Shown: positions 55,800 through 64,000 of the stretch, one piece after another
Layout: every line of letters begins with the position of its first letter
Numbering within the stretch: the stretch's first letter is position 1
Source: Phialemonium atrogriseum
Taxonomy: Eukaryota; Ascomycota; Sordariomycetes; Cephalothecales; Cephalothecaceae
DNA length: 64,000 bases
Assembly (NCBI RefSeq): GCF_030411735.1
Contig: NW_026848165.1
Location: forward strand, 310,001 to 374,000
Reading direction: 5' to 3'
The notes under the pieces: model-generated
Database searches by the model: none
Seen by the model: the letters and a program-made list of their open reading frames with translations, nothing else
Told to the model about the DNA's origin: nothing
Program-made: the position numbers and the translations under genes

Positions 55800-57766
55800 T
55801 CAAGTAAACTCATGCCAATTCGCATCAATCTGGAAAGCCGGACCATCCGCCCCATCCTCCCCGAACTGCGGCCCCTCGGACTCCAGGATATACCCCATCT
55901 CGCACTGATTAAACTCGACCCCCGACCTCTGCGCAAAGAAGGAGTCATACCGCTCCGCCAGCGCATCCTGCAGGTTCCCCACATTCTCCGCCGGAAACAG
56001 CGCCTTCCACGGCTGCACGCACGCCTCTGCCTTGCACGACTTGAGCACAAACAGCAGCGCGTCCAGGCGCGTCGTCAGCTGCTCCAATGGCACACCCAGC
56101 AGCTTCCTTGCCGGCGCCGACGGCGTCTCCTCCGGGAGCAGCAGGTTGACCATCTGGCCCGGGTCGGTGTTCATGTCGTACAGCTCGTGCTCGTTGTTGC
56201 ACCACACCTGGTAGAGCAGGTTGTAAGCCCCGCCGCCGCCGTAGACGCGCACGGCCTTGTACGTGTTGTTGAAGTACATCTTCTGGAAGCCCTCGTACAC
56301 GGTGCCCTCGTTGGACGCGAAGCCCCAGTGCTCGACCGTGACGTGCTCGTGCCGCGTGCGGCCCGCGTCGGCGATGGCGTCGGCCGTCAGCGGGATGGCT
56401 ACGCCGTCGAAGTCGTCGCGCATCGGGGCGCCGACTATGCTGAGGAGGGTGGGCGCCACGTCGGTGTGCGTGGTGATGATGTCGGTTACCAGGTTCTTGG
56501 GCACGTTGGGCCCGCGCACGATGAAGGGGATGTTGATGTCTTCTTCGAAACTGCACTGCTTGGAGGGCTGGAGGCGGTGCTGGCCGATGTGGTATCCGTT
56601 GTCGGTCGTGTAGATGATGTAGGTGTTGTCGATGATTCCGTTGGCCTCTAGCTGCTTGACAACGCTGTCCACAATCTCGTCGACGCTCTGCAGAGCCCGG
56701 AGGCGCTGGCGGTAGTAGTGATCGTTGAAATCGACGTTCTCCTGCGTCTGCTGGGGCAACCTCCGTATCCAGCTCCCGCCAGACGGCTTATCGGGATTGA
56801 AATTGTCCGTTCTCGGAACCTGGACGCCCTCGAAGAGGTCGGCGTGCCTCTCGGCACATACAGGCGGCGAGAATACGACATCCGAGACGTTGCTGCCCAG
56901 GCCGTCCTTGTATCCCGGAGCCCAGATGTTTGCGTGCGGGGCGACAGGGGCAATCCCGAGGAAGAAGGGCCTGTCTGCCTTGATTGCCTCGTCCAGGAGC
57001 GCAGTCGACTTGTTGGCGAGCACATCCACGCTATACAGCCCTTCGAAACTCTCTATCGGGCCTTCATTGTTGCTGTAGGTGCTGTTCATGTACCAATACA
57101 CGAACGGGTCCAACAAAAAGCTCTGCTCGCCATCAGGAACACTGGGCGTAAAAAGTCAAGGTGTCTTTGAACGACGTACCGAGGCATTCCACCCACCCGC
57201 ATATGGGTTGTTGTAGTTGGACGTGCTATGGGCGTTGAACAGCTTCCCAGTGTAGTAGGTGTTGTAGCCGGCTTCTTGCAGCCAAACGGGAAGGTACTTG
57301 TCGTTCAGCCCCTCGTAGATGAACTTGGGATATCCTCCTGCCATATTTGTTAGCTTACTTGTTGGCCGTGGTTGCACATTGAATCTCCCCATCGCCACCA
57401 GTATTTACCGTATGGGGGGACCACATTGGTCACGTTCGTGTTGTGCGCCAATTTTCCAGTTAACAACGATACCCTTGAAGGGCAGCAAAGCGCCGTGGTG
57501 CAGAAATGGCGCCGGAAGAAGGTCCCCTCGTCTACGATATGCTGTTTGACAAAGGGCATGTAATCCAGCGAGTCCATGTGGAGGTCCTGGTCGTCTGTGA
57601 TGATGAAGACGATGTTGGGGCGGACAGCCTCACTCGGAGCGTCGCCATTGGCGGCGGGTGGGAGAGGTGCTTGATGAGGGCTGGAATCCGTCACTTGCGC
57701 GTGTGCCAGGCCTATGCCCATGAGGCAGACTGGAAGCAGCACGCTTCGCAAATGGAGGAGTCGCAT
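55800..57766 (-). CDS. Secreted arylsulfatase
   Basis: Three exons (57766-57409, 57337-57180, 57122-55800) give 612 residues. The signal peptide ends near LAHAQ. The sulfatase start IVFIITDDQD holds the metal Asp pair (58-59). The signature CCPSRVSLLTG (from Cys94) has the Cys that would be converted to formylglycine (C-x-P-S-R). GYNTYYTGKLFN, FLGIAPVAPHANIW and YTTDNGYHIGQHRL supply further active-site Lys, His, Asp and Asn. Several N-glycosylation sites. Intron 2 uses the GAGCAG acceptor; the nearer CCCAG acceptor would shift the frame. It removes sulfate from aryl or other sulfate esters outside the cell. Divergent from the ACS-family transporter. Confidence 0.9.
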
Positions 57767-58523
57767 GGTGCCGATGCCGGTGTTGTGGTTGCGATGGTAT
57801 CACCGTCCCTGTCAGGCTCGGAGGTGGGGGCAACTTGACGTCTGTTGGAGTAATAAAATAATAGGTGGCGGTACGAGTGGTACATATATTGCCAAGCCGC
57901 CAAGAATACTGCTTGTTGGCCGTTGGGAGGTGCGTGCTAGAAAATTGCAGTCGTCATCCTGGTTGAGAAGAGCATCCGGGTCTGGGTCTGCTGTCGATCA
58001 GTGTCGATCACCGTCTGTTGTTGATTCGCCGTTACGACGCCCCAGTAAAACGAGCAGGTTGAGCATGCCGGCGGAGGCCAAAAGAGCCAAAGATAGAACC
58101 CACGGAGACACGAGGTGGTTGCAAATAGCTTCAACCCCAGATCTTAACAGCCCAAGGGTCCTTCCCCATTTCGACATCGCTTAATCCGCAATTACCCCGC
58201 ATTTCGGGATTATTAGTTGTCATGAAGAAGTCGTCATCTTTTTCCACCCAATCAACGTCGGCACCAGTTGGGATGGAGTGTAGTGTGCCAAGCGAAGGGA
58301 AGCATGCCAAGCTTTTTACCCGCATGAAAGGGCAAGGGATATATATTTATAACTACCGGGATATACCTACGCGGCCTTCCAAAGTCGCAGGCGAGATCCT
58401 TCTAGACCAGCCTGCCATCTTTGGCAAGTCATTCTATTATATTAGACATAAAGCATCCCGGGGTTTCGTCTAGCTCCGACTGCGCGGCCCATAATCACCC
58501 TCACTCTTTTTGCGAGTGTCACA
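57767..58523. promoter_or_regulatory. Shared divergent promoter, arylsulfatase / ACS transporter
   Basis: 757 nt between divergent starts with no gene. Holds a direct repeat (gtcgatca twice near 57994-58008). Joint control of the two genes is inferred from arrangement. Confidence 0.45.
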
Positions 58524-60858
58524 ATGGCGACTGTAATTCCGGAGCAAGTGTCGTCGGAGAAGACGTTTCCGCTTGAGGATGCGGAGCCCGGAATTGATAC
58601 CAAGGAGACCGAAACTGTCTCTCCCGTCGCGCCCTTGGGCAAACCACACGAGGAAAAGAAGTTCTGGTTCCAGCGGACAAAGACCAAGTACGATCCCGAC
58701 GCCATTGCAACGCAGGTATGAAGCATCATGACCATATGAACAACATCACCATAGCATGTGACCATGCGACTTTTCCAGGATAAAATGCTGACACACGCGC
58801 GCGCAACAACATAGCCGAGCGTCTACGATGTGCCGGAAGTCGGCGCCCAGTACCAGCCGCGCGAGGACTGGTGAGACGTCACCATTAATTATCGCCGGAT
58901 CAAAAGCACACTATAGGCTAAACAGTCGCATAGGGAAAATCTGCATCGATTTGACCCCGCAGCCAGATGGACATGGGGAGAAGAGAGGAAGGTTGTTCGG
59001 AAGATGGATTGGCGAATCATGATCTGGTGCGCCGTCATGTTCATGGCCATGGAGCTCGACCGGGCCAACCTGAGCCAAGCCCTGACGGATAACTTTCTTG
59101 CGGATATGCACATGACCACCAACGGTATTTACCTCGCGGACCAGACCTTGTCGTGCTTCTTCAGGCTTGGTCGGTCTTGGTGGTGATAATGGCGGCTAAC
59201 GAGCAATCCCAGACTACAATATCGGGAATACCATCTACGCCGTGTGCTTCCTCGCCGGCGAGTTCCCGTCCCAGCTGCTCGCGAAGTGGCTCGGTCCGGA
59301 CCGGTGGATTCCGTCCCAGATTATCCTCTTCTCCATCGTGTCCGCTTCTCAATTCTCGCTGGCGACGAGGTCATCATTCCTCGCAACCCGGGCACTGCTG
59401 GCGTTTCTGCAGGGAGGATTCATTCCCGAGGTAAATATCACTCGGCACGTCTTCCGCAGTTGACAGACAAACTGACTCGTACCCCCTGGCAGGTCGTGCT
59501 CTACTTGTCGTATTTCTACAAACACCATGAACTTACACTCCGCCTCGGCTTCTTCTGGACCGGAATGTTCATTGCCGACATCCTGGCCGCCATCCTCGCA
59601 TTCGGGCTGCTCCATATGAGAAATGTGCGCGGCTATGCCGGCTGGCGATGGCTCTTCCTTGTCGAGGTATGATTATTGTCTCATCCGACGAACTATCGAG
59701 GCGCACTGATCCTTAACTCTGTCTACAGGGCTTGATAACTGGCACCGTCGGTCTCCTATCCTACGTCATGATGCCTGCGGGACCGACCCAGACGGCTAAC
59801 TGGTCCCGCGGCAAGAACGGGTGGTTCTCACCACGGTAAGTCGGTGGCTCGTTTCCCCCGGAGCCTACAACTGACTGGATACAGAGAGGAAGCCATCATG
59901 GTCAACCGAGTCATCAGGGACGACCCAAGCAAGGGAACCATGCATAACCGACAGCCAATCACTTGGAAACTCTTGTGGATGAGCCTGACTGACGTGGATT
60001 TATGGTACGTTACTGACTGACTGACTGACTCCGACGTGTTTCAAGTATGCTTACCAAATGCAGGCCGATGTATTTGATCGGTTTCACCTTCAACATCCCA
60101 ACCTTCTCGCCGCAGCAGTATCTGAGCCTCTCCCTCCGTGGGCTTGGTTTCAGCACCTTCCAAACCAATCTGCTCTCGATCCCTTACCTAGTCCTTAAGA
60201 GTGAGTTCTTATTTGGCGTTTTGATCAGCAATCCCATTATTAACAACCCTCCTCAGCCATCAACATGCTCGCCCTAGCAACGGTGGCAGAGCTCACGGGC
60301 CAGCTCGCAGCATGCGCAGCAGTATTCCAGATCTGGTGCATCCCGTTCCTAATCTACCTCGAGGTGGTCGACACAACCAAGGCATCCAAGTGGCTGACCT
60401 GGGGGATGATCTCCCTCCTACTTGCCGCTCCACTCGGTGCGTTCTTTCCAAAATCTCGCCCTCCCACGGTCCCTACCTTACTTTTTACTAACGGCCCTTC
60501 CCCACCCCCCGCAGCTCACCCCGTCCAAGTCGGCTGGGTCTCCCGAAACGCCAACACGGTGCGCTCGCGCGCCGTCGGGGCAGCGCTGTACAACATGTTC
60601 CTGCAGACGGGCGTCATCGTCTCGTCCAACATCTACCGCGCCGACGACGCGCCGCTCTATCGGCGCGGCAACGCCATCCTGCTCGGGCTGGTGGGGTTCA
60701 ACCTGTGTCTGTACGTCCTGGCGAAGTCGTACTACGTCTGGCGGAACCGCGTGCGGGACCTGAAGTGGGAGGGGATGACACCTGAGGAGAGGCTGTACTA
60801 CCTCTCGGACAACCAGGGGGCGGGGAACAAGAGGCTGGATTTCAGGTTTGCTTCCTAA
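58524..60858 (+). CDS. MFS anion:cation symporter, allantoate-permease (Dal5/Soa1-type) family
   Basis: Ten exons (58524-58715, 58815-58870, 58934-59124, 59213-59430, 59493-59666, 59729-59835, 59885-60004, 60064-60200, 60257-60436, 60515-60858) give 572 residues with every join in frame. The ACS-family landmarks are in order: ENLHRFDPAARWTWGEE, VVRKMDWRIM before TM1, ELDRANLSQALTDNFL, GEFPSQLLAKWLGPDRWIPSQ, LQGGFIPEVVLYLSYFYKHHE, AIMVNRVIRDDPSKGTMHNRQ, and HPVQVGWVSRNANTVRSRAV. Members carry allantoate, nicotinate, biotin or sulfonates; yeast Soa1 carries sulfur anions. The last intron (78 nt) has no stop in frame, so its retention would add 26 residues. Pairing with a sulfatase points to a sulfur compound. 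Confidence 0.9.
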
Positions 60859-62492
60859 GCGGGGAGGGTTGCGTGGGGGCGGGATCTCTACAGTGTTGCA
60901 GCGTGTGTTGGTTTGAGGCAATTAACGTCTACTATTTCTGGGACGAAGAACCAGGATGCCGCTATTCTGTCGTCGCAGGTTATCCGTAGGAGCGATAAAC
61001 CTTGTCAAATGGAACTACAATGGAACACACCCCAACATGCTCAATAGGGCAGGTGCAAAACGCCAGAGGCAGTTGGTAGTTGAAACCCTGGCGGAGGTGC
61101 ATTATACCCACCGCTGCGCATAAATAAGGGCTAAGCCTTCCAATGACCTGGAACTGTGCCGCTCCCCACCATCACGTTGTCAGTGCCGGGTTACCCGAGC
61201 TGGACAAGATGCGCGGTGCGATGCAACCCCGCGTTGCTTGCCCGGGTTCCACAAACCTTGCCATTCTCTGCCCGTCTTGGCAGGTGCTTATCAGCGGCTA
61301 TCTAGGGAATCTGTATTGGAGGGTGGTGGTAGGAGGAAGGGCCAATGATACGGCTACCACTCGAGGGGAATGAAGCCGTTGGTGACTGGCGAGTGAAGCC
61401 TCCACTACTACGACCGTCACCGTCACTGGGAGCAAGTCGACTTGGCTGGCCGGATGGAATCGGGCTCCACCAACTACTTCAGCCCAGAACAGCGAGTTAA
61501 ATAGCGCCGCATCGCTTCTATTCCAGAAAACCGGAGCTATCGGAGATCGAGGCTTTGGCGTCAAAGCCGGGACGTTGATTGAGAGCCCGGAAAAACAAGA
61601 ACATTATGTACATTGAAGGGGGTTTGGGTTACCATAGGCCTCATGACGAGTAGCAGTATATCCACGGGGCGCGGAGGTGGACTTGAAGGATACTCTAGAA
61701 GTTTATATCTGCGAGCTGCCGTCCCGTCGATACGGTGTTCTGTAAGTGCAAGGAGAAGTAGAACTTCTCACTGTATACCATCGCCATGCAGTGTTGAAAT
61801 GAGCCTAATTCGGCTGTCCGGCGGCACACAATTCCGTATGCTTCCAAATCACTGCTGGTCAGAAGGGGGAAAGGGGGTAAAGGGCGGTTGGTGGCCTGTG
61901 CACACCGACCACGTAGAGCAGATCAGTTTTCGGTCTTCTTAAGCTCGAGCATGCCGGTTCTCTAATACAAAGTCTAGCACCACGTCCACACTTTGCTTCT
62001 TTGGCTGATCACTCGACATCTATTACTCCCCTACTTTTTGTGGTGTCCCGAACATCAGGCTGGTCTAACTGTTTTCCTAGACTAGATTAGAGAGGTTTAA
62101 AAAAGTATCAAGGCCGGAAGCCTTAAGTTCACTTACACGGCTGACACGGAGCTGAGCATCCCGGAGTTCAACGTTTAACTAATCTCAGAGGGTTTCCCAC
62201 CTTCCGCCTTATTAGCAACCTTTAATTATCCCACAAATTACACGACAAAAATACCATTTAGCCAGGCTCTACACTTGTTTGCTCATCGACGACGATGCGT
62301 GACAAGATGTGTGAGACAATGTGTTGAGGAGAGTTGATGTGATTATGACAAAATTATCTGTGTCGGGGTGGGGGTGGCAAACATTGAGTACCTCATTTAC
62401 ACCCAAACTTCAATAGCATCACCGACATCGCTTCGTCTCGGGCCTGTATAATCACGACAAAACCGACGCATCAATTAATTCCCGACGAAACC
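60859..62492. other. 1.6-kb intergenic region, no gene seen
   Basis: No supported gene or RNA. A/T-rich promoter-like sequence begins at about 62200 before the CapA gene. Confidence 0.55.
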
Positions 62493-63671
62493 ATGTCGCC
62501 TCCGAGACAGTTCCTGATCAACTTCGTTGGCGACGTTATGCTTGGCCGGCTCGTCGACCAGCTCTTTCCGACGCATGTTCTTGAGCCGTCCGAAGCCAGT
62601 ATCGTCGCCACCCTCCTGACAAGGCATCCATCGTTACGAGACTATGGACCAGAACATCCGTGGGGTAGTACACTTCGGCTGTTCCACTCCTCGGATGTGA
62701 ATCTCATCAACCTCGAGACTGCAGCCACCACACATGCGGTAAAATGGCGGAATAAGGCCTTTAACTTCAGGATGCATCCCGCCAACGTTGCTGCCCTCAG
62801 CGCCGCTCATGTCGATTTTGCCAATCTAGCAAATAACCATGTTCTTGATTTCCACGAGGAAGGCATGTATGAGACCGTCACAACGCTGAGAAATGCCGGC
62901 ATCAGCTTTGCCGGTGCCGGAGAGTCAGCAGAGGAAGGCATGCGACCTGCAGTCCTGGAAATCCCGAGAGACAGACGGACTAGCAGTGGCAGATCGTCCG
63001 GGGAGACAGACCGCGGGCCGTTGCTGCGGATATTCTCCGCTTCCGACCACCCCGTCTCGTGGTCATCTGTCCCGGCATTCCGGCTGATCGACTACAGCGA
63101 ACCAACCCGGAATCACTTGCGAGACACCATCCTCCCCCAGACTCGCCACCAAACCGCAGACGAGCCCTCGCCCGCTACACTCAACGTTTTCAGCGTACAC
63201 TGGGGGCCGAACTATTCCTGGTCCCCTGCACCGCTTATCAGGTCTCTCGCGCACTTCCTCATCGACGAATGCGGCATCGACATTATCCACGGGCACTCGG
63301 CGCACCACATCCAAGGAGTGGAGATATACAAAGGAAAGTTGATTCTCTACGGTTGTGGCGACTTCGTTGATGACTATGCCGTATCGCCGGGTTATCGGAA
63401 CGATCTCGGTGCTGTGTGGCGCGTGACCGCGACCGAAGACGCGGAGGGCATGGCAAAAGGTTCTCTTGGTTTGAAGACACTTGAGGTATTCCCAACGCGA
63501 AATTTACTGTTCCAGGCTGGGCTGATGAGGCCCGACGAGGAGGGTCATCAGTGGGTCAGATCCACGTTGATGAGGCTCTGTGGTGAGCTCGGTACAGAGG
63601 TTGCATCTGAATTGGGAGATGAAGGGCAGCTGGTTATTGACATCGAGGGCCATAAGTCGCATACACATTAG
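62493..63671 (+). CDS. CapA-family protein (metallophosphoesterase-like fold)
   Basis: Intronless, 392 residues. The family pattern is complete: NFVGDVMLGRLVD at the start (Asp metal ligand), VNLINLETAATT, FRMHPANVAAL, VDFANLANNHVLDF (Asn-His), TLRNAGISFAGAG, NVFSVHWGPNY (His-Trp-Gly) and DIIHGHSAHHIQGVEIYKGKLILYGCGDFVDDY. CapA/PgsA proteins in bacteria take part in poly-gamma-glutamate capsule making. Here there is no membrane anchor, signal peptide or PGA synthase neighbour, so the role is open. Lack of introns and the bacterial family suggest transfer from bacteria, but fungal homologues exist and direct acquisition cannot be shown from one sequence. Confidence 0.88.
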   Translation: MSPPRQFLINFVGDVMLGRLVDQLFPTHVLEPSEASIVATLLTRHPSLRDYGPEHPWGSTLRLFHSSDVNLINLETAATTHAVKWRNKAFNFRMHPANVAALSAAHVDFANLANNHVLDFHEEGMYETVTTLRNAGISFAGAGESAEEGMRPAVLEIPRDRRTSSGRSSGETDRGPLLRIFSASDHPVSWSSVPAFRLIDYSEPTRNHLRDTILPQTRHQTADEPSPATLNVFSVHWGPNYSWSPAPLIRSLAHFLIDECGIDIIHGHSAHHIQGVEIYKGKLILYGCGDFVDDYAVSPGYRNDLGAVWRVTATEDAEGMAKGSLGLKTLEVFPTRNLLFQAGLMRPDEEGHQWVRSTLMRLCGELGTEVASELGDEGQLVIDIEGHKSHTH

Positions 63672-64000
63672 CTTGTGAAGCAGCAAATGGTTAAGTCGGA
63701 GAGCCGTTTTGTCCGGGTTCGCCCATGCCGGGTTCGACACGCAATACTCAGAGTATGTTGATAAGCGGAAACGCCATTTACGAGGTTATGGCAGTATACG
63801 GACCAAGGTAACAATCGGCAGACCAGACGAACATGCTGGTAAAGATTCGGCGGATCATCAGCACACATCAGCCGAGAACATGGACCGGGTCAAATACATA
63901 TGGTGAAGGACCGAAGTATTGGAATCTCTTGACAAGACCATCGATTTAGCACGCCGGCCACTCCTAGGATTGGTTGAGGACCCTCTGTAAACCATTTTAC
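63672..64000. other. Window edge, no gene seen
   Basis: 3' flank of the CapA gene; a short repeat (cgggttcg twice at about 63715-63735) and nothing else. Confidence 0.55.

Overview
The window is nuclear DNA of a filamentous ascomycete (Pezizomycotina, most like a Sordariomycete). The evidence is short introns (about 47-165 nt) with GTRNGT donors, CTAAC-type branch sites and YAG acceptors, two Zn2Cys6 regulators, fungal MFS transporters, WSC, PAN and AA8 secreted proteins, an F-box gene with Cys motifs, and C/T-rich leaders. I cannot name a genus from sequence alone. There is no rRNA, CRISPR array, intact transposon or convincing tRNA. All exon joins were worked out by hand from frame and splice signals.

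Left part (1-16.4 kb): a four-segment membrane protein, a tiny secreted poly-glycine protein, a secreted tandem PAN/Apple protein whose introns recur at matching module boundaries, an AIFM2/FSP1-like flavoprotein, a two-WSC-domain secreted protein with a C-terminal jelly-roll-like module, an F-box gene interrupted by one in-frame TAG, and a stand-alone AA8 (cellobiose-dehydrogenase-type) cytochrome.

Central metabolic block (16.4-33 kb): DHA1-type MFS transporter, SMP-30 lactonase, EthA-like Baeyer-Villiger monooxygenase (BVMO), ACMSD/6-MSA-decarboxylase-like amidohydrolase, Zn alcohol dehydrogenase, SDR, a Zn2Cys6 regulator with a 44-residue polyQ tail, and a serine beta-lactamase-fold hydrolase that appears frameshifted. 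Order and chemistry (alcohol to ketone to ester or lactone to hydroxy acid, plus a decarboxylase, exporter and regulator) suggest one catabolic or biosynthetic cluster. This is the best candidate for an undescribed system here.

Beta-glucoside block (36-43.4 kb): GH3 beta-glucosidase with PA14 insert, a regulator with TWO tandem canonical Zn2Cys6 domains, and a divergent sugar porter carrying an in-frame TGA.

43.4-46.7 kb is gene-poor and repeat-rich with doubtful small genes. Right part (46.7-64 kb): secreted alkaline phosphatase, two small secreted proteins, a divergent arylsulfatase / allantoate-permease-family transporter pair (possible sulfur or sulfonate scavenging unit), and an intronless CapA-family protein of bacterial type.

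Three independent lesions (F-box TAG, beta-lactamase-like frameshift, sugar porter TGA) in otherwise well-preserved genes are either real recent inactivations or assembly errors. They are the first thing to check with reads.
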